Part shown: in pieces, positions 8,180 through 16,034 of the stretch
How the letters are laid out: every line of letters starts with the position of its first letter
How positions within the stretch are numbered: the first letter of the stretch is position 1
Assembly (NCBI RefSeq): GCF_003337235.1
Contig: NZ_QPJC01000015.1
Coordinates: 1 to 64,000 of the forward strand
DNA: 64,000 bases
Origin: Halopolyspora algeriensis
GTDB taxonomy: Bacteria; Actinomycetota; Actinomycetes; Mycobacteriales; Pseudonocardiaceae
Reading direction: 5' to 3'
Position numbers and translations under genes: made by a program
The notes under the pieces: model-generated
What the model was told of the DNA's origin: nothing
Seen by the model: only the letters and a program-made list of their open reading frames with translations
The model's database searches: none

Positions 8180-9541
8180 ATGACTTCGACCCGGCAGACC
8201 GCAGCGACACCCGATCCCTCGCGGCAGCACGAGGATCAGCCCAGCCTCAATACCCGAGAGATGCGGAGGATCCTGGCCTCCAGCTTCATCGGCAGCCTCA
8301 TCGAGTACTACGACTTCCTGCTCTACGCCACGGCTGCTGCCATCGTGTTCAGCCAGCTCTTCTTCACGAACCTGGGACCCGGCTTCGCCGCGTTCGCCTC
8401 CTTCGGCACCCTGGCGGCCGGCTACGTCGCTCGCCCGTTGGGCGGAGCGGTCTTCGGCCACTTCGGTGACCGTGTCGGACGCAAGAACGTCCTGGTCATT
8501 TCCATGCTGACCATGGGAATCGCCACGTGTTTGATCGGCTTGCTGCCCACCACTGCGCAGATCGGTGTCATCGCACCCGTGCTGTTGATCGTGTTGCGGA
8601 TCATCCAGGGGTTGGCCGTGGGCGGTGAATGGGGAGGTGCCATGTTGATGGCGCTGGAGCACGCTCCGAAGAAGAAACGTGGCTTTGCCGCCAGCTTCGC
8701 GAACATGGGAGCTCCCGCAGGTGCTGCCCTGGCCACCCTGGCGGTCAGTGCGGTCACACTGCTTCCCCAGGACCAGTTCCTCTCCTGGGGATGGCGTATC
8801 CCGTTCCTGCTCAGCGTCGTGCTGGTCACGGTCGGCCTGGTGATCCGTCTCAAGGTCGCGGAAACCCCCTTGTTCCGGCAACTCCAGGACATGGCCGAAG
8901 CCAAGAAGCTCCCGCTGCTCGAGGTCGTGACCAGAAACCCGAAGAACCTCGTCCTCGGCATCATCACCGGAACCAGCGTCTACACCATCGCCGGAATGGT
9001 CACGGTGTGGGCCGTGTCGTATGCGGTCGGCAGCGGTGCTGACAAGACCGGCGTGCTCAACGCCAAAGCAGCGGCCGCCGTGGTCATGTTCCTCGTGGTG
9101 ATCATCAGTGCCCGGGTCAGCGACCGCTTCGGGCGCAAGCCGGTCATGCTCACCGGAATGATCGGCGCGGCTGTCTGCGTCTTCCCGATCCTGTGGCTGG
9201 TCGAAAGCGGCACCGTGTGGGGCTTCGCGATCGCCGTGATGTTGGGGCAGGGTCTGCAGGGCGTCATCTTCGGGCCCTTCGGCGCCTTCACCGCGGAGCT
9301 GTTTCCCACACACATGCGCTACACCGGCGCATCCTTGGCGTATCAGAGTGCCTCCACCCTGGGTGCCGGGTTCACCCCGGCGATCGCAACCGGGTTGGTG
9401 CTCACCGCCGGAGGCAGCCTGACGTTCCTCGGAACCGTCTGGATCCTCGCCTTCGCCGTGGCTGCTGCCGCGATCCTGCTGACCCGCGAAGGCAGCACTC
9501 GCGACCTCACCACCATGAGAGCCGGTTCCGGACGGGAGTGA
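8180..9541 (+). CDS. MFS transporter, metabolite:H+ symporter (MHS/ProP-like) family
   Basis: A 453-residue major-facilitator protein with about 12 hydrophobic segments. The N-terminal signature SLIEYYDFLLYATAAA and the loop GHFGDRVGRKNVLV are those of the metabolite:H+ symporters (ProP, KgtP, ShiA). The second half repeats the loop as SDRFGRKPVML. Members import carboxylates, betaines or aromatic acids by proton symport at the cytoplasmic membrane. The neighbouring IclR regulator and hydrolase suggest uptake of the compound they metabolise; the substrate is unknown. ATG 8180 was chosen because homology begins shortly after it and the preceding frame is not membrane-protein-like. The ribosome site is weak (AGGAAGAG about 15 bases upstream). 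Confidence 0.88.
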   Translation: MTSTRQTAATPDPSRQHEDQPSLNTREMRRILASSFIGSLIEYYDFLLYATAAAIVFSQLFFTNLGPGFAAFASFGTLAAGYVARPLGGAVFGHFGDRVGRKNVLVISMLTMGIATCLIGLLPTTAQIGVIAPVLLIVLRIIQGLAVGGEWGGAMLMALEHAPKKKRGFAASFANMGAPAGAALATLAVSAVTLLPQDQFLSWGWRIPFLLSVVLVTVGLVIRLKVAETPLFRQLQDMAEAKKLPLLEVVTRNPKNLVLGIITGTSVYTIAGMVTVWAVSYAVGSGADKTGVLNAKAAAAVVMFLVVIISARVSDRFGRKPVMLTGMIGAAVCVFPILWLVESGTVWGFAIAVMLGQGLQGVIFGPFGAFTAELFPTHMRYTGASLAYQSASTLGAGFTPAIATGLVLTAGGSLTFLGTVWILAFAVAAAAILLTREGSTRDLTTMRAGSGRE

Positions 9542-9562
9542 TCGCGAGGCGGCCTCGGGCCG

Positions 9563-9706
9563 TCCACCTCCGAGGGGTTCGCCGGCTCGGAGTGGCCGGC
9601 CACCGGCGAGGTCGACCTACTCGCCGCGGCGGGCATGTGACTGGAACCCGGACTGCCCGCCGCGGCCGGTCGAGCCGACCCGGAAGGCCTCGATGTCGGA
9701 ACAAGG
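9563..9706 (+). pseudogene. Decayed internal fragment of hrpB
   Basis: Bases 9563-9600 match hrpB 4663-4700, and 9593-9706 match hrpB 5038-5147. The roughly 340 bases between are deleted at a short shared TGGC-GG sequence. Translation reads TSEGFAGSEW then ATGEVDLLAAA, as in HrpB, but an in-frame TGA (9638-9640) replaces a Trp codon. No start codon or remaining hrpB portion is attached. It is a relic of a partial duplication or of a second hrpB copy. Confidence 0.8.
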
Positions 9707-9727
9707 CATCCATGCCCGGCGGCCGGC

Positions 9728-10618
9728 TCAGCGCGCGACGACGACCGGGCACGGCGAGTGATGGATCAGGGTCTGACTGGTCGATCCGAGAAGAAGACCG
9801 GCGAAACCACCGCGCCCACGCGCTCCCAGCACCATGAGCTGAGCGTTCTGGGCATGCTCCAGCAGGACCCGTGCCGGCTTGCCGTAGGAGGCGACCTGCC
9901 GGACCGCCACATCCGGGTAGGTCTCCCGCCAGCCGGCCAGGTTCTCGGCGAGCAGGCGCTCCTCGTCGTCCTGCACCGATCCCCAGCTGTCATCGGCCTG
10001 AGCCCTGGTCCACATCTCCCCGACGACCATGTCGTGCCAGGCGTGGAGCGCCACCAACTCGACGGATCTCGCCGCGGCAGCCTCGAACGCCCACGTCAGG
10101 GCGGGCTCACCGCCGCGGGAGCCGTCCACGCCCACGACCACCGGCTGCTCGGCGATCGCGGCGCCGTTGTCGGGCCCGCGCAGGACCGCGACCGGGCAGT
10201 GCCCGTGCCGGCACAGCGCCACCGCCACGGACCCGAGAATCAGACCGCTGAAACCTCCCAGCCCGCGGCTGCCCACCACCATCAGTTGCGCGGTCTTCGA
10301 TTCGTCGATCAGGACCGTTCGTGCCGACCCGGTGCGCATCTCGGTGTCCACCTCGGCGTCGGGCACCTCCACCCCGGCCGTTTCCGCTGCCTTGCGCAGC
10401 CACTGCTCGACCTGGCGCCGCACCGCGTGGTGATAGGACTCCGGCAGCGACACTCCGGGCATCTCGGGCACGTGGGTCAACGCGGACACATCACCATGGA
10501 CCACGCGCAGGCGCGTTCCCCGGTAGGAGGCCTCCCGCGCCGCCCACCGCAAGGCCTGGAAGGAGGCAGGGGAACCATCGATGCCCACCACGACGGGTTT
10601 CGAACCAGGAGTGCTCAT
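9728..10618 (-). CDS. Tandem-domain universal stress protein
   Basis: A 296-residue protein with two UspA domains. Domain 1 (about 8-145) begins VVVGIDGSPAS and ends with GSRGLGGFSGLILGS...CPVAVLR. Domain 2 (about 155-296) begins VVVGVDGSRGG and ends with GARGRGGFAGLLLGS...CPVVVAR. Both retain the G-2x-G-9x-G(S/T) nucleotide loop, so both may bind ATP. Tandem Usp proteins of this size are abundant in the mycobacterial DosR dormancy regulon, and the neighbouring Acg and Hsp20 genes fit that. ATG 10618 has GGAGCGGGG upstream. It is divergent from the truncated Usp at 10721. Confidence 0.9.
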   Translation of the reverse strand: MSTPGSKPVVVGIDGSPASFQALRWAAREASYRGTRLRVVHGDVSALTHVPEMPGVSLPESYHHAVRRQVEQWLRKAAETAGVEVPDAEVDTEMRTGSARTVLIDESKTAQLMVVGSRGLGGFSGLILGSVAVALCRHGHCPVAVLRGPDNGAAIAEQPVVVGVDGSRGGEPALTWAFEAAAARSVELVALHAWHDMVVGEMWTRAQADDSWGSVQDDEERLLAENLAGWRETYPDVAVRQVASYGKPARVLLEHAQNAQLMVLGARGRGGFAGLLLGSTSQTLIHHSPCPVVVAR

Positions 10619-10720
10619 ACCCCGCTCCGTTCCTCGACGAAAACCCCGAGCCGCCGCAGGAGAGGCTCCGGTCCCCGAGCAACACCACCGACACGTGCCG
10701 TGGGCGCCACACGGACAACC

Positions 10721-10951
10721 ATGACACCTCCGGGGCAACACCGCAGCGGCCACAGCGCGGGCGGGACCACGATGGTCGAGGAAACCCTCGATGCCGATAC
10801 CTCCGAAGATGCGGATCTCCTCGTCGTCGGAAATCGCGGGCACGGCACCTTCACCCGAGCACTTCTCGGATCCGTCAGCCAGTACTGCATGCACCACGCA
10901 CCCTGCCCCGTCGTGGTGGTTCGTCCCGATTCCGAGCACAATCGGCGGTGA
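10721..10951 (+). pseudogene. Truncated universal stress protein (C-terminal half)
   Basis: An open frame of up to 76 codons encodes only the end of a UspA domain: DLLVVGNRGHGTFTRALLGS followed by HHAPCPVVVVRP. The first half of the domain (the VVVGxDGS strand and the next two helices) is absent, and no matching sequence is visible in other frames of the 102 bases back to the divergent usp gene. ATGs at 10721 and 10772 could still allow translation. I read it as a usp remnant rather than a working gene. Confidence 0.65.
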
Positions 10952-11103
10952 CGGGCGCTCCCTCTCTGTCGGGATCGCCGCCTTGCTCGCCCCACTACTA
11001 CCACTGTCCGGCCCCGAAGCAGGGAACCGAAAGCAAGGCGGGTTCAACGGGCTGCTCCTCGGTCCGGTGACCGCCGGCGTATCGAGAGGTCTCGGAGGCT
11101 GCG

Positions 11104-12093
11104 ATGGGAACCTTTACCACGACAATGGGCTTGGCTCCCGAACAGGCAGAGCAGGTGATCCGGCTGGCCGGAACAGCACCGTCCCTGCACAACACCCAGC
11201 CCTGGCGGTTCCGCCTGCACTCACAAGCCATCGAACTGCACGTCGATACGGCCCGCCGCCTTCCGCACACCGATCCCGACGACGAGGAGCTCCGGCTGGG
11301 CTGTGGGGCGGCCCTGTTCAACCTGCGCCTGGCCCTGCAACATTTCCGGATACGCCCCGGGGTGAGCCTGATCCCGCACACCGGCGAACCCACCCTGCTG
11401 GCCACGGTTCGCTCGCAAGGAGCACTGAACCCAGCCGAAGAGCAGGTACGGCTCTTCCGGGCGATCACCACCAGGAGGACGAACCGCCGCCCCTTCCTGG
11501 CAACACCAGTGCCGGAAACCCACCGCCACGCCTTGCTCGGCTCCGTCGAAGACGAGCACAGTGCGCTGCACACAGTCGACCGTACTCAGCGTGCCGAACT
11601 CCTCGAACTCGTGCACCGCGCACACGAGGTGCAAATGGCCGACGAGGGATTTCGGACCGAAATGGCGCACTGGACGGGCAGGACGGCCGAAGCCCTCGAA
11701 GGGGTACCGGCGTCCTCGGCAGGCCCCCGGCGAGAGGACCAGGACGAATGGGTGCTGCGGGACTTCTCCGGCGGACAGGCCCGGCAGCGGGTTCCCGGCA
11801 AAGACTTCGAGGACGACCCGCTGACGGTCGTGCTGTGCTCCTACGACAAGAGCCGGACGGACGACCTGCAGGCCGGCCAGGCCCTGCAACGAATGCTGCT
11901 CACCGCGACCTCGCTGGGACTGACTGCCTCCCTGATGTCCCAGGTGATCGAGGTCGTCGAAACCCGAGAACGGCTGCGGCAGCTACTCGGTGGCCGACTG
12001 CACCCACAGGCACTCCTGCGCATCGGCTACGGCTCCCCGGTGCCGGCCACACCGCGCCGCGCACCGCACGAACTGCTCGACCCGGGCCCGTAA
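11104..12093 (+). CDS. Acg-family FMN-binding nitroreductase-like protein
   Basis: A 329-residue protein of the Acg family (M. tuberculosis Rv2032 type), a tandem nitroreductase fold. The N-terminal signature RLAGTAPSLHNTQPWRF is the usual Acg flavin-binding start. RRTNRRPF near residue 124, DEWVLRDFSGG in the middle, and the C-terminal LMSQVIEVVETRERLRQLLG are also typical. In mycobacteria Acg proteins are DosR-induced and may sequester flavin; a catalytic role is uncertain. Here the gene sits with usp and hsp20 genes as in the DosR regulon, but I see no convincing DosR box upstream. A broken paralogue lies at 12785-13553. Confidence 0.87.
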   Translation: MGTFTTTMGLAPEQAEQVIRLAGTAPSLHNTQPWRFRLHSQAIELHVDTARRLPHTDPDDEELRLGCGAALFNLRLALQHFRIRPGVSLIPHTGEPTLLATVRSQGALNPAEEQVRLFRAITTRRTNRRPFLATPVPETHRHALLGSVEDEHSALHTVDRTQRAELLELVHRAHEVQMADEGFRTEMAHWTGRTAEALEGVPASSAGPRREDQDEWVLRDFSGGQARQRVPGKDFEDDPLTVVLCSYDKSRTDDLQAGQALQRMLLTATSLGLTASLMSQVIEVVETRERLRQLLGGRLHPQALLRIGYGSPVPATPRRAPHELLDPGP

Positions 12094-12303
12094 TGCGACC
12101 TTCCCCGACGAGCCTCGGCCTCCTGCAGCATCGCCGATGCCGCCGCAGGAGCAGCAAGGCTCTGTCCGCCCTGCGGAGGCGACTGCGAATCCACTCGCAC
12201 CGAGGGCAGGAACCGGCGCAGAGGCACGACCACCCCTGTTTTGCTCCTGCGCAACCACGGAACCCCAGGGGTGTCCGAATTTCCGACGAGCGTGGAGAAC
12301 GAG

Positions 12304-12711
12304 ATGACCAGCATGCTGCCACGGCCAGGCTCAGCGCTGCCCGACCTGCTCCACTGGTTCGAAAGCGAATGGCCCTTCGAAGGCCGCCACCCGATGCGCG
12401 TCGAAAGCTACACCGACGAAGGCGAGTACGTGATCCGCTGCGAACTCCCCGGCATGGACCCCGACAGGGACATCCACCTCACCGTCGAGGGCAACCAGCT
12501 CCGGGTCTCCGCCGAACGCACCAGCGAGGAACGCACCGACCGGCACAGCGAGTTCCGCTACGGCTCGTTCCTGCGCACGATAAATCTGCCCATGGGCTGC
12601 GACACCGATGAGATCAAAGCCACCTACGACACGGGAATCCTGAGCATTCGCATCCCGAAACGCGAAACATCCACGAGCAAGGAAATCCCGGTCGCACGCT
12701 CAGGAGAATGA
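12304..12711 (+). CDS. Hsp20/alpha-crystallin small heat-shock protein
   Basis: A 135-residue small heat-shock protein. The alpha-crystallin domain runs from about residue 30 to 125: YVIRCELPGMDPDRDIHLTV, then RSEFRYGSFLRTINLP (near match of the family FGSF.R...LP), and a C-terminal GILSIRIPK. Such proteins form oligomers that hold unfolding proteins. The closest functional parallel is mycobacterial HspX/Acr, which adjoins acg in the DosR regulon, matching the order here. An upstream in-frame ATG at 12241 exists, but GGAGA just before ATG 12304 and the family's usual N-terminus support the shorter form. Confidence 0.92.
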   Translation: MTSMLPRPGSALPDLLHWFESEWPFEGRHPMRVESYTDEGEYVIRCELPGMDPDRDIHLTVEGNQLRVSAERTSEERTDRHSEFRYGSFLRTINLPMGCDTDEIKATYDTGILSIRIPKRETSTSKEIPVARSGE

Positions 12712-12784
12712 CCTTCGGCGGTGTGGCCGATCCCGGCCACACCGCCCGGCACGGCACGCGGGAAGTCTTCATGATCGATTCGCG

Positions 12785-13553
12785 CTCGGATGGCGCGTGC
12801 GAATGCGCTGGCTGCCGGATCCTGCCGCACCCGACCGGCTTGCCGACGTCGAGGTATCGACGTGGGCAGAACCGTCCGAAGAAGAACTCGCCCTGGCCGG
12901 AGCGGCCTACTCCCGGCACACCGACCGCAGCCAGTACTCCGCGCGGGAAATCCCCTCGCACACCCTCGACGAACTCGTGCGGACCGGTGATTTCCCGGAA
13001 GCACGTCTTCAGATCGTCACAGGTGAGCATCGGTACGCGTTGGCCACGGCTTTCGTCAAGGCGGCCTTTTGCACAGCACCTCACCGACTACCGCGACGAA
13101 CCGGCCTCCTGGACCGGCCGCAGCGCCGCGGAGCCCGAAGGCATACCACGGTCGCGAACCCCAGCCCGGTACGCAGTACGGCGATCTGGTGCTGCGGGAC
13201 TTCGGGCGCACTGCAGCGATCCACGAGGAAATCGGATCCGCACGCACCGCGGGCACTCTCCTGCTGGTGAGCACCACCACCGGCGCTCCGGATGCCCCTC
13301 TCATGGCCGGCGCGGCGACAAGCCGGGTGTTTTGTGCACTGCCACGCTGAGGGGACTGGCCAGCAGTCCCCTCAGTGAAGCCTTCGAGGTCGAACAGACG
13401 CGAGACTCGCTTCGTCAGGAGGTACTGGGCGGCGTGAGATACCCCCAACTGGCCATCCGCGCCGGCCTCCCCGCGAACGGACAGCAGTCACCGCTCACCC
13501 CGGGGCGCCCCGTCCTCGAGTTGCTGCGTCTGCTGCCGGATTCCGCACCGTAA
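12785..13553 (+). pseudogene. Broken second acg-like gene
   Basis: Acg-like protein segments follow one another in different frames. First comes RMRWLPDPAAPDRLADV...RHTDRSQYSAREIPSHTLDEL (from about 12797), then YGDLVLRDFG and TLLLVSTTTGAPDA (about 13170-13345), and finally SEAFEVEQTRDSLRQEVLGG to the stop at 13553. The first ~90 residues, including the flavin signature, are missing, and at least two frameshifts are needed to join the blocks. It is a 5'-truncated, frameshifted paralogue of the intact gene at 11104. Confidence 0.78.
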
Positions 13554-13592
13554 ACCCGGAAAGTCCGCCCCCCTCGCGAAGCCGCGAGGACG

Positions 13593-14255
13593 TCAAGGAG
13601 CCAACCGAAACGGCGGGTAACGATCGGTGACGAGGATCCAGGCATACGCGACGACGCGGTTGTGCCAACGTCCCACTCCGGTCAGGAAGTCGAACAATGC
13701 TCGGGGATGGCGGCCGGTGAACAGGATCGTGAACCACGCCGCGACCACGGCCACGACCGCCGCGATATCCAGGAAGAACAAGACGATGTAGTGCGGAACG
13801 GCCAGCAGCCACTTCACCAGCGGTAGCCAGCGGTTGAGAGCGCGAGCGTCCGGATGGTCGAAATCGAGCCGTACCGACTGGTGCTCATCGGTGGACGGAT
13901 ACCGATCGTCCATGAGGGCCAGGTAGACGATCACCCGGTTGACGAACCGCAGCAACTCGCGATTCCAGTCGAACCACCATCGCGGGTACTTCCGGCGGAA
14001 CAGAAGCATCAGCAGCGGCGGCACGAAGAGCAATCCGCCTGCGGCGGACACGACCGCGGCGCCCGACTCGGTGTCGATCTGCTGCGCCTGGCCACCGACG
14101 GTGCCCAGGACGACAAGGATCGGGATGGCCACGATCAACCGGAAGGCCGTGCTGAGACGGTCGAGACCGCGGTCCGGGTAGTCCACGTCGAAACGCACCG
14201 GGTACGGCTGCTGCGTGGGACCGGTCGGGCCGATTCCCGCGGTGTCCTCACTCAT
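13593..14255 (-). CDS. DUF4389-type integral membrane protein
   Basis: A 220-residue membrane protein with the repeated motif of DUF4389 proteins: a soluble YPVRFDVDYPDRGLDRL start, then AFRLIVAIPILVVL and a second hydrophobic block. The theme repeats as LPLVKWLLAVPHYIVLFFL plus a final hydrophobic stretch ending WFTILFTGRHPRALFDF. About four membrane segments are expected, with the conserved P-H-Y and G-x-x-P-R motifs facing the membrane edge. The function of the family is unknown. It converges with the broken acg gene. The start ATG 14255 has only a weak ribosome site. Confidence 0.8.
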   Translation of the reverse strand: MSEDTAGIGPTGPTQQPYPVRFDVDYPDRGLDRLSTAFRLIVAIPILVVLGTVGGQAQQIDTESGAAVVSAAGGLLFVPPLLMLLFRRKYPRWWFDWNRELLRFVNRVIVYLALMDDRYPSTDEHQSVRLDFDHPDARALNRWLPLVKWLLAVPHYIVLFFLDIAAVVAVVAAWFTILFTGRHPRALFDFLTGVGRWHNRVVAYAWILVTDRYPPFRLAP

Positions 14256-14720
14256 GGATGCACCCCCTGCCGGATGTGGCCGGTGACAAGATCAACCGCA
14301 TGCCTGCGCGATCCCAGCGGCCCAGGAGCGGATCTCGCCCCAGTTCCGGCGATCGCGTAACTGTGGCGGAATGTTCCTCGCCATACTCCGGCGCAGGAAC
14401 CCTCCCGCCTCCTCCTACACGAGCCCGCCGAACACCACGTGTTCGGCGGCGCCGATCTCGGTGGCGCGGCGAGCGACACGCCGGGGTTTCGTCCACCGCC
14501 GCCCCCGTGCACACCCCCGCTTCGTGCTGCCCAGTGTCCTACACCGGCGCCGGCCGCGCTGTCCGCGACGGCCGGTCACCACGGCCGGCAGGCGGGAGCC
14601 GACGGACGGCGTCGAGTGGGGTCCATCCTTCGCTCGGAAACCTCGACGCTGGTGATCTCCCGTGCCATCAGTGCGCTCCCCGATTCCCGGCCACTACTCG
14701 AACACTGCGGACGAGCACGA
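14256..14720. other. Gene-free stretch with one strong hairpin
   Basis: In 465 bases I see no convincing coding frame in either direction; the open frames lack a family signature and have no ribosome sites. The only clear structure is an inverted repeat at 14425-14449 with perfect 11-base arms (CCGCCGAACAC / GTGTTCGGCGG) and a 3-base loop. No U-tract follows on either side, so it could be an operator or a processed terminator. Confidence 0.5.
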
Positions 14721-15407
14721 TTACTCGGGCGAACCACTGTCGGCGGACTCGGAACCGGCCACTGGGACAACCGGTAGCGAGGAGAGCGCGTCCGCGGTCA
14801 TGGCCCGCGCTGCGTTGTAGACGGTCTCCTGGTGACTGTTGATGCGCTCGTCGACAAGCCGACTCAGTTCGAGAGCAAGGTGACCGGTCTGTCGAACAGT
14901 CGTCTCGTCGAGTCGGGGCCGCGGCGCGGACGTGATCGCGACACCGTTCGCGTTACCACCGGAATCCTGGGATATCCCGACGACGAACGTCTCCCGAGAG
15001 GTGGCGCCGGCGTCCACGTGATGCGCTCCCAGTTTTTCCAGCAACTTGTGCCACTCGACGACCTCTCCCCGCATCCCGGTCGCCTCCACGTCCTCCTCGG
15101 TCAGACCCATGCCTCGCGGGCCGGGAACAAAGCACCGCCGATACGAGATGAGCGCGGTCGTCCAGAGGGCTTCCACGGTGATATCGCTCAGACCTGCCTC
15201 GCTCCGAGTCAGCCTCACGAGGATCTGTTCGCAGCAATCGACGACCGTTGTCATGTCCTCGAAGATCGCTGCCAGATCCCTCAGGGACAGGGCCGCCGAT
15301 GTCTGCAGCTGCCGCACGGTGCCGGGCGGTTTCACGCCGGAAGGCGAAGACTTCTCGTTCATTCTGTTCACATCCACTTCCGGAGACATGAGCCATGTGC
15401 ACGACAT
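14721..15407 (-). CDS. Hypothetical protein
   Basis: About 229 residues with no family I recognise. It begins with a polar segment and then reads as a mainly helical soluble protein (LSLRDLAAIFEDMTTVV, LVRLTRSEAGLSDITVEALW). A conserved-looking WTTALISYRRCF follows, and it ends helix-rich (LALELSRLVDERINSHQETV). No signal peptide or membrane segment is visible. The start is uncertain: ATG 15407 has GGAG seven bases upstream, while ATG 15413 and ATG 15359 are alternatives. It lies 41 bases after the 83-codon gene on the same strand, so the two may form an operon. Codon use fits its neighbours. Confidence 0.6.
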   Translation of the reverse strand: MSCTWLMSPEVDVNRMNEKSSPSGVKPPGTVRQLQTSAALSLRDLAAIFEDMTTVVDCCEQILVRLTRSEAGLSDITVEALWTTALISYRRCFVPGPRGMGLTEEDVEATGMRGEVVEWHKLLEKLGAHHVDAGATSRETFVVGISQDSGGNANGVAITSAPRPRLDETTVRQTGHLALELSRLVDERINSHQETVYNAARAMTADALSSLPVVPVAGSESADSGSPE

Positions 15408-15448
15408 CTTCATGCTCCGCGCGTCAGCATCCTCATGGCTCCCGACGA

Positions 15449-15700
15449 CTATTCGGTGATCAATTCATAGCTGTCGTCGCCGATCCAGATTTGCAAGCCG
15501 TCCGCGTCATCGGTGATGGCCCCGTCTTCCTCCTCCCCCAGCTCGCGGGAGGCACCGAGCGCGAGTTCGCTCAAGGCGACACGGCCGTCCCCCAGGTCGC
15601 GAGGACGGTATTCGGGCGCAAGCCACGCGGTGCGGCTTGCGGTCGCGAGCAGGGCAGCATTGACTTCCCCGACCTCGGCGACGTACGTGCGCTGTCGCAT
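15449..15700 (-). CDS. Small acidic hypothetical protein
   Basis: An 83-residue protein preceded by a good ribosome site (GAGAGGAG, six bases before ATG 15700). It is strongly acidic in its second half (ASRELGEEEDGAITDDADG) and ends with IWIGDDSYELITE. No family is recognised. It is probably the first gene of a two-gene operon with the hypothetical protein at 14721-15407, which suggests that the two products act together. Confidence 0.6.
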   Translation of the reverse strand: MRQRTYVAEVGEVNAALLATASRTAWLAPEYRPRDLGDGRVALSELALGASRELGEEEDGAITDDADGLQIWIGDDSYELITE

Positions 15701-16034
15701 AACTCTCCTCTCGTCGTGTGGATCGTCGACACCCCGTCCTCGGCGCGCCCCTCATCGGGGACTCACCCATGTGCCCGCTGCGGTAGCTGGTGGGATCTGC
15801 AGATTCATGCACAGCAACCGGATCGGTCGTGCGCTCCGCCGTTCCTCGAAACCGAAAATCGCGCCGGCCGCAGCAGCGGCCCGCGGAGGACAGGCGACAG
15901 GCTCTGCTTCCACGGACCGCAACAGCGGTCTTTTCGCCGAGGCCCCCGGGTGGGGTGTGAACAGCCGAGTCCGGCGCCCCGGAGGTCTCGACATCAACGG
16001 GCAGGGATGACGGGGCATGCCCGTCTCGGCTCGG
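15701..16034. other. Gene-free stretch at the end of the prm operon
   Basis: No convincing gene is seen in these 334 bases. It contains the leader and promoter of the 15700 gene and the 3' end of the long monooxygenase operon arriving from the right on the minus strand. A short hairpin near its right end is listed separately. Confidence 0.5.
16009..16025 (-). terminator. Possible operon-end hairpin
   Basis: GACGGG-GCATG-CCCGTC forms a 6-base stem with a 5-base loop, ten bases past the stop of the last prm-operon gene. There is no U-tract, as is common for actinobacterial ends. The assignment is weak. Confidence 0.35.

Noticed and set aside
12094..12303. A DosR-type palindrome before hsp20
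   Set aside because: Short GGG/CCC words occur, but no arrangement close to the 20-base consensus was found by eye.
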